A DNA stretch of 64,000 nucleotides from Legionella taurinensis (GTDB lineage Bacteria > Pseudomonadota > Gammaproteobacteria > Legionellales > Legionellaceae), in contig NZ_UGOZ01000001.1 in assembly GCF_900452865.1 (NCBI RefSeq), positions 1,240,001 to 1,304,000 of the forward strand. The letters are read 5' to 3'. Under the pieces are notes generated by a model. That model made no database searches. It saw only the letters and a program-made list of their open reading frames with translations, and was not told the DNA's origin. Positions 26,251-39,826 of the stretch are shown here, piece by piece (the first letter of the stretch is position 1; the number at the start of each line of letters is the position of its first letter). Both the position numbers and the translations under genes were made by a program.

Positions 26251-27903
26251 TCAACTAAATAACGAATTTTGGGGGGTGGTTAGCCTTAGGATACTTTCTT
26301 CGGCATAGGCATTTTGACGGGGAAAATCTTCACGGTAATGGCCGCCGCGTGACTCCCGGCGGGACAATGCCGCCCTGACGATGAGTTCCGCATTCAGCAC
26401 GATGTTACGTAATTCAATAAAATCCCGGGTGATGCAATGCTTCCAGTAGTATTCTTCGATGACTTCTTTTCGTTTCATTATTAATTGTAGTAAATCCTGC
26501 AACCCGGCTTCAGTTCGAACGATGCCGGCGTAAGAGGTCATTTCACCGCGAAGACCTCGCCAGTGGGCATTAATCTGGCTTGCCCGCCGTGCATTCACTT
26601 CGCCGGGAGAGTTCCAATTGGGAATGCGCTCCACCTCTTTGCTGAAGGAGGTAATGTCTTTCAAGGAACAACGCGCCGCATTACTGGCCATGACGATGGC
26701 TTCAAGCAGCGAGTTGCTGGCCAGACGGTTTGCGCCATGCAGTCCGGTAAAGGCCACTTCGCCAATGGCGTAAAGCCGCTTTAAATCAGTCCGCCCATCG
26801 ACGTCAGTCAATACTCCGCCGCATTGATAATGGGCAGCGGGAACCACAGGAATCATATCCTGGCTCATGTCGATGCCAATGCCGAGCAGGGTGGAATAGA
26901 TTTGCGGAAAGCGTTTTTTCAGAAAGGCGCGGGATTGATGGGTAATGTCCAGATTGACATAGCCGCTGTTGCTCTGCTCAATCTCACTGAAAATGGCGCG
27001 GGCAACCACGTCGCGGGTAGCCAGCTCCAGATGGTCCGGGGCATAACGGCGCATGAAGCGCTCGCCATTATCGGCATTTTTCAGCAGGGCTCCTTCACCA
27101 CGCACGGCTTCGGAGATTAAAAAATTGTTGAGCGAGTGATGGTGGAGCAGGGTAGGATGGAACTGATAAAATTCCATATTGCCCACACGAGCCCCGGCGC
27201 GGTAGGCCATGGCAACGCCATCGCCGGTGGCCACCATGGGGTTGGTGGTGTAGCGATAGGTTTTTCCAGCGCCGCCGGTCGCTAAAACAACGCAGCGTGC
27301 GGCAAAGGCATGGATAAGGTTCTGATTGCAATCAAGAACATAAGCCCCTAACACTTCGCCCTGAATGTCAGTCCTGTGCGGGTGGTAATGGGTAATTAAG
27401 TTCACCGCGACATGATGCTCAAAAAACTCAATCTGTGGATGCTTTTGGGCGGTTTGAAGCAGGGCCTGGGTGACTGACAAACCCGTTTGATCGCCGCAAT
27501 TAAAGATACGCCGATGCGAATGGCCGCCTTCCTGAGCCAGAACAAAATGACCCTCGCTATCCTTGGTAAACTGCACGGGGTAGCTTAACAACTCCTCAAT
27601 GGCCTGAGGCCCCTGACGAATAATGAATTCGACTGCCGGGGGATAGCAGAGTCCATCGCCGGCGTGAAGCGTGTCGGCAATGTGCGCTTCCAGCGAATCC
27701 TCGCCGGATACCGCCGCGGCTATCCCGCCCTGCGCGTAGCGGCTGTTGCATTCATTGAGCTCGGCTTTGCTGATGAGTGCAATGCGGATGCGAGGTTCGA
27801 GTTTCAGCAATTGCAGGCAATAATGCAACCCGGCTAAACCTGTACCCAGAACCAGGACATCAAATTCCTTCGCGCTTCCCTGCTGTGAAAGCGTACTGTT
27901 CAT
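26251..27903 (-). CDS. nadB: L-aspartate oxidase
   Basis: FAD enzyme oxidising L-aspartate to iminoaspartate, first step of de novo NAD synthesis. The 550 residues include the FAD-binding GTGLAG at 20-25, the SRYAQGGIAA block, and the fumarate reductase-like active-site Arg region HYQCGGVLTD. ATG overlaps the purB stop by four bases, and nadA follows at nine bases, giving a purB-nadB-nadA order. The third enzyme, nadC, is elsewhere in the window (38984). Confidence 0.95.
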   Translation of the reverse strand: MNSTLSQQGSAKEFDVLVLGTGLAGLHYCLQLLKLEPRIRIALISKAELNECNSRYAQGGIAAAVSGEDSLEAHIADTLHAGDGLCYPPAVEFIIRQGPQAIEELLSYPVQFTKDSEGHFVLAQEGGHSHRRIFNCGDQTGLSVTQALLQTAQKHPQIEFFEHHVAVNLITHYHPHRTDIQGEVLGAYVLDCNQNLIHAFAARCVVLATGGAGKTYRYTTNPMVATGDGVAMAYRAGARVGNMEFYQFHPTLLHHHSLNNFLISEAVRGEGALLKNADNGERFMRRYAPDHLELATRDVVARAIFSEIEQSNSGYVNLDITHQSRAFLKKRFPQIYSTLLGIGIDMSQDMIPVVPAAHYQCGGVLTDVDGRTDLKRLYAIGEVAFTGLHGANRLASNSLLEAIVMASNAARCSLKDITSFSKEVERIPNWNSPGEVNARRASQINAHWRGLRGEMTSYAGIVRTEAGLQDLLQLIMKRKEVIEEYYWKHCITRDFIELRNIVLNAELIVRAALSRRESRGGHYREDFPRQNAYAEESILRLTTPQNSLFS

Positions 27904-29270
27904 GAGAACGCCTTTACCAGTTGCGCGGCAAGGCCGGTGTAGGTTTCCGGAGTCAGATTAATCAGGCTTTCTTTGGCGGCTGCCGGTATATCCAGCGTTT
28001 GAATGAATTTTGTCAAATTGTCCTTGTCGATGCCCTGGCCTCGGGTTAAGGCTTTTAATTGTTCATAGGCATTGGGAATTTGATAACGGCGCATGACGGT
28101 TTGAATGGCCTCGGACAAAATTTCCCAATTTCCTTCAAGGTCATCGAGGAGGGCCTGCTTGTTGATTTGCAGTTTGTCATTGCCTTTGGCAATGGCTTGA
28201 TAGGCAATCAGGCTGTAAGCGAAAGCCACACCCAGATTACGCAGGACGGTGGAGTCGGATAAGTCGCGCTGCATGCGGGACTGGGTTAATTTATTGGCGA
28301 AATGATCAAACAAGGCATTGGCCATGCCGAGATTCCCTTCGGCGTTTTCAAAATCGATGGGGTTGACTTTATGCGGCATGGTGGAGGATCCCACTTCTTC
28401 GGCCACGGTTTTCTGAGTAAAATAATTTAGGGAAATATAAGTCCAGATGTCACGTGTGTAATCGAGCAGGATATTATTGATCCGAATCATAATATGGCAG
28501 ACTTCAGCAATGCCGTCATGCGGCTCAATCTGGGTGGTGTAGGCGCTGAAAGACAGCCCCAGCGAACTGACAAAACCGGCACAATGCTTACGCCAGTCAA
28601 TTTCGGGGTATGCCACAATGTGGGCGTTGTAATTGCCGACGGCCCCATTGCATTTGGCCGGGATTAAAACCTCGGCCAACTGCTGCTGCGGCCGTTTCAG
28701 GCGGGCGACAAAATTGACCAGCTCTTTGCCGATGGTGGTCGGCGTAGCCGGTTGACCATGGGTCCTCGCCAGCATGGCCACATCGCCATGCTGCTTGCCA
28801 AGCAGCATAATGCCGCCAATGATTTCAGCCAGGGTGGGCTGGATAATCTGGGCAATGGCCGATTTGAGCATCAGGGCGTAGGCGAGGTTATTGATGTCTT
28901 CCGAGGTGCAGGCGAAATGAATAAAGCCGCAATAGGCCTTTAAATCGTCCTGTCCGTTCAGCTTGTCCCGCAGGTAATATTCAATGGCTTTGACATCATG
29001 GTTGGTTTGCTTCTCAAACGCTTTGACTTTTTCCGCCTCGGCCTCATTAAACTCGCTTAAAATCGCATCAAGATAAGCTTTGCCGCGCGCATTCAGCGGC
29101 GGTAATTCTTTAATGTCGTCATTACCGGCCAAGGATTGAAGCCAGCGGATTTCGACCATCAGACGAAAATAGATAAGTGCATACTCACTGAAATAAGGGC
29201 TTAAGCTCGTGGTTTTTTTCAAATAACGGCCATCAATTGGTGAAATGGCATTCAATGAGGAGAGAGTCAT
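27900..29270 (-). CDS. purB: Adenylosuccinate lyase
   Basis: Catalyses two fumarate-releasing steps of purine synthesis (SAICAR to AICAR, adenylosuccinate to AMP). The start at 29270 (MTLSSLNAISPIDGRY) gives 456 residues, the same as E. coli PurB; the frame stays open 30 codons upstream but that part is not conserved. The lyase signature SSTMPHKVNP is present, as is the TSEDINN motif. First gene of the purB-nadB-nadA run. Confidence 0.96.
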   Translation of the reverse strand: MTLSSLNAISPIDGRYLKKTTSLSPYFSEYALIYFRLMVEIRWLQSLAGNDDIKELPPLNARGKAYLDAILSEFNEAEAEKVKAFEKQTNHDVKAIEYYLRDKLNGQDDLKAYCGFIHFACTSEDINNLAYALMLKSAIAQIIQPTLAEIIGGIMLLGKQHGDVAMLARTHGQPATPTTIGKELVNFVARLKRPQQQLAEVLIPAKCNGAVGNYNAHIVAYPEIDWRKHCAGFVSSLGLSFSAYTTQIEPHDGIAEVCHIMIRINNILLDYTRDIWTYISLNYFTQKTVAEEVGSSTMPHKVNPIDFENAEGNLGMANALFDHFANKLTQSRMQRDLSDSTVLRNLGVAFAYSLIAYQAIAKGNDKLQINKQALLDDLEGNWEILSEAIQTVMRRYQIPNAYEQLKALTRGQGIDKDNLTKFIQTLDIPAAAKESLINLTPETYTGLAAQLVKAFS

Positions 29271-29458
29271 GTTTTCAACCGCCAATTTATAAAGCACATA
29301 TGATATTAGATGGCGACCAAGATGTGAATTAAAAACCCCTGATTCTCTGCAAATTAACACCTTATTGCTTTTTTAGTGGATATGTAATCGATTTAGCGAT
29401 TTAATAATAAGGCGAGTAAGCCGGATAAAGCCGCTTGAACTGATGCAAGGACGAAGGG

Positions 29459-30704
29459 ATGCGCTTGCTTCTCTTTTATATAATGATGATTGCCCATGGC
29501 TGCTGTGCCGCAACGGCCGCTAAACCGTTGACCTTTCCCGAAGCCCTGCAATTAGCCTATCGCCATAATCCGGAACTGCAGGTGGCCATTGCCGAGGTGG
29601 AACGTCTAAAGGGGAGCGTGATTCAAAGCGGTTTACTACCCAACCCTTCCATTTCACTGGAAGCGGAAAACATCGGTGGGTCCGGGCAGTATCAGGGCTA
29701 CGAATCAGCAGAGACCACCTTGTCCGTGACGCAGCCTATTCCCCTGGGTCATCGACTCCATTACCTTCGCTCAGCTGCCTATGCCGGCTATGTGGCCGGT
29801 ATTGCCCGTCTTCGTGTTAAAAAAAATGGACATTTATAGTCGGGTGGGTATGGCTTATGTGGATGCCCTCTATGCTGCTCAATGGTATACCGTAACCCGC
29901 AAGCTGACTCGCCTTCATCAGCAGATTGTCTCGGAAATCAAACGCCGCAATGTCGCCGGAGCCGGCACGGAACTTGATTTACGATTAGCTGAAATCCGGT
30001 TTTATGAGGCCAAAATACGTGAGAACCGGGCGCGCCGTGAGATGTTGCTGGCAGAGGCCATGTTGGACAGGGTGATGGGTGTAGAAAAAATGAAGGGGCG
30101 GCCATTGACCGACCGGGGCCTGTCGCATCAAAAGATGCAATGGCGGCGTATTGTGGAAAAAATGCCTGAAAGCCCTGTGCTTAAAGAGAAAAGACTCTTG
30201 CTAAACGCGAGGCGCGCTGAGATTACTGCCGTTAAAAAAGAAGTCTGGCCCAATTTGGTGGTGCAGCTTGGGGGCCGCCATTTTTCCGATGACGGCAACA
30301 ATGCGGCGGTGGTTTCCACCAGTTCGCAAGTGCCGGTCTTTGACCGTAACCAGGGACGAATTGCCGCAGCCGAGGCGCAATACACCCAGGTTCTTCAGGA
30401 AATAAACGTATTGCGCCTGCAGTTGAAGCAGCAGCTCTACCAATACCTGCTCGAATGGGAGCAGAATGTGTATGAAGCAGATCGGGTGACCCGTTCCCTG
30501 TTGCCGCTGGCAAGAAAAGCCGTGAAACTGGCCGAAGAAGGCTACAAGCAGGGGCGTTATACGTATTTGGAATTATCCCAGGCGCTGACGATGCTGTATC
30601 AGGAGGAAAAGCACTACCAACAGGCGCATGCGAACTACCACAAAGCCCTGATACAAATGACAGGAATATTGGGCATTTCAACAACCAGGAAGCGCACATG
30701 TTGA
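29459..30704 (+). pseudogene. helC: Outer-membrane efflux protein HelC, interrupted by a one-base frameshift
   Basis: TolC-family outer membrane channel of the Hel/Czc-type metal efflux pump. Two frames share the family: 29459-29839 encodes a signal peptide and the first efflux repeat (ALQLAYRHNPELQ), and the remainder to 30704 encodes the rest (YVDALYAAQWYTV through to the end). They meet in a run of eight A at 29819-29826; with seven A the protein would be about 414 residues, normal for CzcC/HelC, reading RVKKMDIYSRVG across the joint. This may be a true mutation, a phase-variable or slippage-tolerant tract, or a sequencing error. Its stop overlaps helB. Confidence 0.85.
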
Positions 30705-31933
30705 AAATCTGCTTAAGAGTAAGCCTTGCTGTGCTGGCCTTGCTGGCCTCGCCCCCCCTTGCTGCCCATGGTGAGATCGAGGCTGTCAGCGGGCATGAGG
30801 CAATAAAAACAGGTCCTCATGGCGGTAAACTACTACTTCACGGCCCGTTAAGCCTTGAGGTGACGATGTTTGAAAAAAACAGCCCGCCGCATTGGCGCGT
30901 GTATGTCGTGGACTCAGACGAAACAATCAATCCCCGGCAGGTGCAGCTTAAAATGACGTTGACTCGTTTTAACGGCAGGGAGGAAACCATTCATTTTATT
31001 CCCATGGAGGATTTTCTGGAAAGCCGTCAGGCGATTGATGAACCGCATTCCTTTGATGTTCATGTCATCCTCACTTACCAGGGGAAACACTACCAATGGC
31101 AGTACGCCGATTACGAAGGGCGTTTGACCCTGTCAGATGACATGATGAAGGCCGTGGGCATTAAAACCGCCATTGCTAAAGGCCGTCTTATCGACAGGCA
31201 ATTGACGGTAGTGGGCAAAATTGTCGCAAATCGCGATGCCATGGCGCCTATTTACCCTCGTTACGCCGGCATTGTCCAATCCGTGTATAAAAATTTAGGC
31301 GATGACGTCAAGGAAGGGGATAGGCTCGCAGTCGTGGAAAGCAATGAAAGCCTGCAGGATTATACGATCACAGCCCCCATCAGCGGGACGATAGTAAAAA
31401 AGGCCGTGACCGTGGGAGAAATGGTCAAAATAGATAACCCGATTTTCGAAATCGCCAATCTCGACTCAGTCTGGGCTGATTTGACCCTGTATCGCAAAGA
31501 AGCACCCTTGGTCAAAAAAGGCATGAACGTTATCGTCAGCAGTGATGGTGGCAAGCCCCGGATGGTCAGTAAAATCAGTTACATTTCACCGCTGGGTATT
31601 GAAGACAGCCAGACTGTACTGGCCAGGGCGGTATTAGCCAATGCTGACATGAAATGGCTGCCGGGAATGTATGTCAATGCCAAAATCACTGTCAGTACCC
31701 GCCAGGCCGCTGTGGCTGTTCCGCTGAAAGCCATTCAACGCTGGCATGATCAACCCGTTGTGTTTGTAAAACGGGGGAATCAATTTGAAGCCACTCCCGT
31801 AAAACTGGGCGATCAAAACAATCACTGGGCGGAAATTCTTGCCGGTCTTGAGCCAGGGGATGAATATGTCGTTCAGAACAGTTTTTTTCTAAAGGCGGAT
31901 TTGGACAAGTCCGGGTTTGGGCACGAACACTAA
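30698..31933 (+). CDS. helB: HelB, periplasmic adaptor of the metal efflux RND pump
   Basis: Membrane fusion protein linking inner-membrane HelA to outer-membrane HelC. The 411 residues start with a signal peptide ending SPPLAAHG; next comes a His/Gly segment (GPHGGKLL) seen in CzcB-like adaptors, followed by barrel-sandwich, alpha-hairpin and beta-barrel parts (YAGIVQSVYKNLGDDVKEGD; TAPISGTIVKKAV). Overlaps helC by 7 bases and precedes helA by 9. The substrate is probably a divalent or monovalent heavy metal. Confidence 0.9.
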   Translation: MLKICLRVSLAVLALLASPPLAAHGEIEAVSGHEAIKTGPHGGKLLLHGPLSLEVTMFEKNSPPHWRVYVVDSDETINPRQVQLKMTLTRFNGREETIHFIPMEDFLESRQAIDEPHSFDVHVILTYQGKHYQWQYADYEGRLTLSDDMMKAVGIKTAIAKGRLIDRQLTVVGKIVANRDAMAPIYPRYAGIVQSVYKNLGDDVKEGDRLAVVESNESLQDYTITAPISGTIVKKAVTVGEMVKIDNPIFEIANLDSVWADLTLYRKEAPLVKKGMNVIVSSDGGKPRMVSKISYISPLGIEDSQTVLARAVLANADMKWLPGMYVNAKITVSTRQAAVAVPLKAIQRWHDQPVVFVKRGNQFEATPVKLGDQNNHWAEILAGLEPGDEYVVQNSFFLKADLDKSGFGHEH

Positions 31934-35077
<3,144 letters not shown>

Positions 35078-35096
35078 TTAATACTTCGCTTAATCA

Positions 35097-35125
35097 TTCA
35101 CATCAAGAGGCAATTTCAGTAGAAT
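35097..35125 (+). promoter_or_regulatory. Candidate sigma-70 promoter of ppsA operon
   Basis: TTCACA (35097-35102) and TAGAAT (35120-35125), spaced by exactly 17 bases, each match consensus at five of six positions. Transcription would start near 35132, about 26 bases before the ppsA ATG. Confidence 0.55.
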
Positions 35126-35157
35126 GATTCACATTTTTAAGGATTTAGGGGTGGTTT

Positions 35158-37542
35158 ATGTCTGTCAGCATCCATACGATTGATTTTAAACACTTGGGTA
35201 TGCAGGACCTGGAACAAGTGGGCGGCAAGAATGCGTCGTTAGGTGAAATGATTAGCCATTTATCCGCTGCCGATGTCCTGGTTCCTTCAGGCTTTGCCAC
35301 CACAGCCGACTCCTTTCGTGCTTTTTTATCGCAAAACGGCCTTGATCAGCACATTTATGAGATGCTGTCCAACCTGGATCCGGACAATATTAACCAGCTG
35401 ACGCACGTGGGTAAAACCATTCGTGAAAAGGTGGTGAACACACCGTTTTCGAGCGAATTTGAAGCGGCTGTCAGACAATCCTACGAGCAACTGGCCAAAC
35501 ACATCGGTCATGAGGATTTCAGCGTGGCTGTTCGATCGTCGGCTACGGCGGAAGATTTGCCTGACGCCTCCTTTGCCGGCCAGCAGGAAACATTCCTCAA
35601 CGTCCGCGGCATTGATGCGGTGCTGACTGCCATCAAGCACGTGTTTGCCTCGTTATTTAATGACCGGGCCATTTCCTACCGTGTACACCATGGTTTTGCC
35701 CATCACGATGTTGCTCTCTCGGCGGGAATTCAACAGATGATCCGAAGCGACATCGCCGTAAGCGGCGTGATGTTTACGCTGGACACGGAGTCGGGTTTCA
35801 ACGACGTGGTATTCATTACCTCGTCGTATGGGCTTGGGGAAATGGTTGTACAGGGTGCGGTGAACCCGGATGAATTTTATGTTCATAAACCGGGCTTAAA
35901 CGCAGGCAGGCCGGCGGTGATTCGTCGCAACCTGGGCAGCAAAGCGCTCAAAATGGTTTACTGCGATGATCCCAGCAGTGGCCGCAATGTCAAAACCGAA
36001 GAGGTGAAAGGTGTAGAGCGTTTGAAATTTTCTCTGACCACGGACGAGATAGAGCAGCTTGCACGACAGGCGCTCATCATTGAAAAACACTATGGCCGCC
36101 CCATGGACATTGAGTGGGCTAAAGACGGCAAAGATGGCAAATTGTACATATTGCAGGCAAGGCCGGAAACGGTAAAAAGCCGCGCCAATACTCAGGTGCT
36201 GGAACGTTACACCCTGAAAGCCAAAGGCGACGTCCTGAGCGAAGGGCGCAGCATCGGTCAGCGCATCGGCCAGGGGCGTGCCCGAATTATCAAAGACATC
36301 AGCGAGATGGACAGGGTAAAACCCGGCGATGTTCTGATTTCCGACATGACCGATCCGGATTGGGAGCCGGTTATGAAACGGGCCGCTGCCATTGTCACCA
36401 ACCGGGGCGGGCGCACCTGCCATGCAGCCATCATAGCCCGCGAGCTTGGCATTCCGGCCGTGGTCGGCTGCGGTGATGCCACAAAAGCAATCCGTGACGG
36501 GGATGAAGTCACTGTCAGCTGTGCCGAGGGCGACACCGGTTATATCTATAAGGGGTTGTTGCCCTTTGAGCGCATCAACCTCAATGTGGACACCATGCCG
36601 GAACTGCCCATCAAGGTGATGTTGAATGTGGGCAATCCTGAACGGGCTTTTGCTTTTCAATCGGTGCCTAATTCAGGCGTGGGGCTTGCACGTCTTGAGT
36701 TTTTAATTTCCAACACCATTGGCATACACCCCAAGGCGCTGTTGAATTACGCTTCCCTGGAAGATAAAAAGCTTAAGCAGTTGATTGATGAAAAAACCGC
36801 GGCCTACGAATCGCCGGTGGAGTTCTACATCGAACGTTTGAAAGAAGGCATTGCCACCATTGCCGCTGCTTTTTATCCCAAACCTGTGATTGTCCGTTTA
36901 TCTGATTTTAAATCGAATGAATACGCCAATCTGGCGGGCGGGCAATATTATGAGCCGCACGAGGAAAATCCCATGCTCGGATTCCGCGGCGCTTCCCGCT
37001 ATGTGTCGCCCGACTTTGCCGATTGTTTTGCACTGGAATGCAAGGCCGTGCGGCGTGTGCGCGAGGACATGGGACTTCGCAATGTGGAGGTGATGATTCC
37101 CTTCGTGCGTACGGTCAACGAAGCATCACAGGTGATTGATGTGTTAAAGGAACACGGCCTTTCACGCGGTCAACAGGGATTGCGGATTATCATGATGTGT
37201 GAATTGCCCTCCAATGCCCTGTTAGCCAGTGAATTTCTGGAGTATTTTGATGGCTTTTCCATCGGTTCCAATGACTTGACGCAATTGACCCTGGGCCTTG
37301 ATCGCGACTCCGGGTTGATCGCCTCGCAGTTTGATGAGCGCAATGACGCCGTGAAGGCTTTGCTGCACATGGCCATTTCAACCTGTAAAAAGGCTGGCAA
37401 ATACATCGGTATTTGCGGTCAGGGTCCGTCTGATCACCAGGATTTTGCTGAGTGGCTGATGAAAGAGGGCATAGACAGCGTGTCGTTAAATCCTGATTCC
37501 GTGTTGGATACCTGCCTGTTTTTGGCCGGAAAGAAAACATGA
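35158..37542 (+). CDS. ppsA: Phosphoenolpyruvate synthase
   Basis: Converts pyruvate and ATP to phosphoenolpyruvate, AMP and phosphate, allowing gluconeogenesis from amino acids. The 794 residues show the ATP-grasp N-terminus ([31 protein letters not shown]), the phospho-His in [14 protein letters not shown], and the barrel domain with [16 protein letters not shown]. First gene of a five-gene run with overlapping ends. A gluconeogenic enzyme suits an organism living on serine and other amino acids. Confidence 0.96.
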   Translation: MSVSIHTIDFKHLGMQDLEQVGGKNASLGEMISHLSAADVLVPSGFATTADSFRAFLSQNGLDQHIYEMLSNLDPDNINQLTHVGKTIREKVVNTPFSSEFEAAVRQSYEQLAKHIGHEDFSVAVRSSATAEDLPDASFAGQQETFLNVRGIDAVLTAIKHVFASLFNDRAISYRVHHGFAHHDVALSAGIQQMIRSDIAVSGVMFTLDTESGFNDVVFITSSYGLGEMVVQGAVNPDEFYVHKPGLNAGRPAVIRRNLGSKALKMVYCDDPSSGRNVKTEEVKGVERLKFSLTTDEIEQLARQALIIEKHYGRPMDIEWAKDGKDGKLYILQARPETVKSRANTQVLERYTLKAKGDVLSEGRSIGQRIGQGRARIIKDISEMDRVKPGDVLISDMTDPDWEPVMKRAAAIVTNRGGRTCHAAIIARELGIPAVVGCGDATKAIRDGDEVTVSCAEGDTGYIYKGLLPFERINLNVDTMPELPIKVMLNVGNPERAFAFQSVPNSGVGLARLEFLISNTIGIHPKALLNYASLEDKKLKQLIDEKTAAYESPVEFYIERLKEGIATIAAAFYPKPVIVRLSDFKSNEYANLAGGQYYEPHEENPMLGFRGASRYVSPDFADCFALECKAVRRVREDMGLRNVEVMIPFVRTVNEASQVIDVLKEHGLSRGQQGLRIIMMCELPSNALLASEFLEYFDGFSIGSNDLTQLTLGLDRDSGLIASQFDERNDAVKALLHMAISTCKKAGKYIGICGQGPSDHQDFAEWLMKEGIDSVSLNPDSVLDTCLFLAGKKT

Positions 37543-38987
37543 AGCGGCTTTCCAGACTCTTACTGATCGCCGCAGCCTGTTTTCCGGCTTTGGTATTTGC
37601 TGGAAGTAATACCCATGAACAGGATCCGCTGGCGTCAGTGATTTTCTGGGTGAGTTTTATTTTTATCTTTGCCTTGTTGGGACGTTACCTGGCTAAGCGG
37701 TTTAATCAGGCCGGGGTGCTTGGGGAGCTGATCCTGGGCGTGGTGTTGGGCAATGTCTGTTATTTTTTTGGCTTGAAAATATTTGTGGTGCTGCGTGAAG
37801 GCTCTGCGATTTTTCACATCATGCGCAGCATGCTGGATGGCGTCTCCCTGACGCAAGCGGTTAAAACAAGCATTCCTGATCCGGTTTATGCCAAACAGAT
37901 GCTGAACGCCTTGACCAGTCCGGATGGCATCGAGTTAATCAAGGCAGGGTATGTTCTGGACATTCTGTCGCGTTTCGGCGTTCTTTTTCTCCTGTTCATG
38001 GTGGGCCTTGAAAGTTCGCTGCAGGATTTGAAAAAAACGGGGAGAGAATCTGTCCAGGTGGCGATCATCGGCGTGGTTGTGCCGATTATTCTTGGGTTTG
38101 TAGTCGCCCATCTCTTATTGCCTGAAGCGTCCTATAAAGCGGACTTGTTTGTTGCCGCCACCTTGTCGGCCACCAGCATAGGCATCACCGCCCGCGTGTT
38201 GTCGGAAATGAAAAAACTTAAAACCCGCGAGGCGAGGACTATCCTGGGCGCGGCCATGCTCGATGATGTCCTGGGACTGATGATTTTAGCCATTGTCAGC
38301 AGCATTGTTGTCAGCGGCGAGGTGGAAGTATTGCAGATTGTCTGGGTGTTGGGCTCAGCCCTCGTTTTTTTTACTGTGGCTGTTTTGTTTGGTCCATGGG
38401 CTTTGCGGCAGGTAATCCGCTTTTTAAGTTTCCTTGATGTGTGGGAGGCCAAGCTCTTTGCATCCTTTTTCTTTCTAATGACGCTGGCCTGGCTGGCCAC
38501 CGTCATGCAGTTGGCCGCCATCATTGGCGCGTTCGCAGCGGGTCTGGTGATTCATGATGGTTTTTTTGAAGTCGATGACAGCGAGCGGCAATACCGGTTG
38601 GATATCAAGCAACTGATTGCTCCGTTTGAAGCCATTTTAGCCCCCCTGTTTTTTATGTTAATTGGTATTCAGGTCAAACTGGAATCATTTTATGACTGGC
38701 GCGTGCTGGCTATGGCGGGTGCGTTAACCCTGGCGGCCATCGTTGGCAAACTGGTCAGTGGCCTGGGCGGCAATAAAAAGGACGATCGATTGCTGATAGG
38801 GATTGGTATGTTGCCCCGTGGTGAAGTGGGATTGGTTTTTGCCTCCATCGGCAGGACCCTGGGGGTTATTTCCGATAATCTGTTTTCAGCCATTATTTTA
38901 ATGGTTATCCTCACCACCTTAATTGCTCCTCCCTGGCTGAAAATGCAATACGCACGGCAAAAAAAATTAAAGGTGAGTCAGGCATGA
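37539..38987 (+). CDS. Cation:proton antiporter, CPA2/KefB-like
   Basis: A 482-residue polytopic protein of the monovalent cation:proton antiporter-2 family. It begins with a signal-like hydrophobic stretch, then [26 protein letters not shown], the classical first repeat. Further marks are [12 protein letters not shown] and [14 protein letters not shown], with the ion-binding acids. An unusual 60-residue hydrophilic stretch follows the second segment (about residues 85-145). No TrkA-N nucleotide-binding domain is present, unlike KefB. Ion (Na or K) unknown. ATGA overlap with ppsA and with nadC. Confidence 0.8.
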   Translation: MKRLSRLLLIAAACFPALVFAGSNTHEQDPLASVIFWVSFIFIFALLGRYLAKRFNQAGVLGELILGVVLGNVCYFFGLKIFVVLREGSAIFHIMRSMLDGVSLTQAVKTSIPDPVYAKQMLNALTSPDGIELIKAGYVLDILSRFGVLFLLFMVGLESSLQDLKKTGRESVQVAIIGVVVPIILGFVVAHLLLPEASYKADLFVAATLSATSIGITARVLSEMKKLKTREARTILGAAMLDDVLGLMILAIVSSIVVSGEVEVLQIVWVLGSALVFFTVAVLFGPWALRQVIRFLSFLDVWEAKLFASFFFLMTLAWLATVMQLAAIIGAFAAGLVIHDGFFEVDDSERQYRLDIKQLIAPFEAILAPLFFMLIGIQVKLESFYDWRVLAMAGALTLAAIVGKLVSGLGGNKKDDRLLIGIGMLPRGEVGLVFASIGRTLGVISDNLFSAIILMVILTTLIAPPWLKMQYARQKKLKVSQA

Positions 38988-39826
38988 ATATTCCTTTCGA
39001 TGAAATCAAAGACAATGTAAAACGTGCACTGGCTGAGGACATTGGTTCTGGCGATGTCAGTGCGGCACTGCTGCCAGTCGAGTTAAAGGCCGTGGCTGAA
39101 ATTTTTTCGCGCGAGCCCATGCTGGTCTGTGGTCAGCCCTGGGTCAATGAAGTCTTTGCACAGGTTAACCCGGCCATTGACATTCAATGGTTGGTTGATG
39201 AGGGGGCCTGGTTGGCGGAACCCTCGACGCTGTGCAGAATCAGCGGTCGCGCCCGTGACCTGTTAACCGCGGAAAGAACCGCGTTAAATTTTTTACAAAC
39301 CCTGGCCGCCACAGCCACCCAGACCTGGCACTATTTACAGGAAATTAAAGGCACCAAAGCCCGTTTGCTGGATACACGCAAAACCATTCCCGGATTAAGG
39401 CTAGCGCAAAAATACGCTGTTGCCTGTGCGGGCGGTATGAATCATCGTGTTGGTTTATACGATGCTTACTTGATTAAAGAAAACCACATTAAATCCTGCC
39501 GCTCCATTACGCAGGCTATTTTAATGGCACGTGAGCAACGGCCGGACTTGCTGATTGAGATCGAAGTGGAAACGCTTCAGGAGTTGCTGGAAGCGTTGAA
39601 TGCTGGCCCCGACCGTATTCTGCTGGATAATTTCAGCCATGCCATGCTGGCAGAAGCGGTGGTTTTAAATCAACCTTATCAATGCCAATTGGAAGCCTCC
39701 GGAGGGGTGACGCTGGATACCATCCGCTCCATTGCGCTCACGGGCGTTGATTTTATTTCTGTCGGTTCGATAACCAAGTCCTTACACGCAATTGACTTGA
39801 GTTTGTTAATCAGGGAAATCAAATGA
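38984..39826 (+). CDS. nadC: Nicotinate-nucleotide pyrophosphorylase (carboxylating)
   Basis: Converts quinolinate and PRPP to nicotinate mononucleotide with loss of CO2, third step of NAD synthesis. At 280 residues it has the usual length. Typical blocks: ALAEDIGSGDVS, RTALNFLQTLAATAT, DTRKTIPGLR, the NHR segment and EASGGVTLDTI. AAAGGTGAG precedes the ATG. Separated from nadB-nadA by about 10 kb and embedded between an antiporter and a MurG-like gene by four-base overlaps on both sides. Confidence 0.95.
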   Translation: MNIPFDEIKDNVKRALAEDIGSGDVSAALLPVELKAVAEIFSREPMLVCGQPWVNEVFAQVNPAIDIQWLVDEGAWLAEPSTLCRISGRARDLLTAERTALNFLQTLAATATQTWHYLQEIKGTKARLLDTRKTIPGLRLAQKYAVACAGGMNHRVGLYDAYLIKENHIKSCRSITQAILMAREQRPDLLIEIEVETLQELLEALNAGPDRILLDNFSHAMLAEAVVLNQPYQCQLEASGGVTLDTIRSIALTGVDFISVGSITKSLHAIDLSLLIREIK

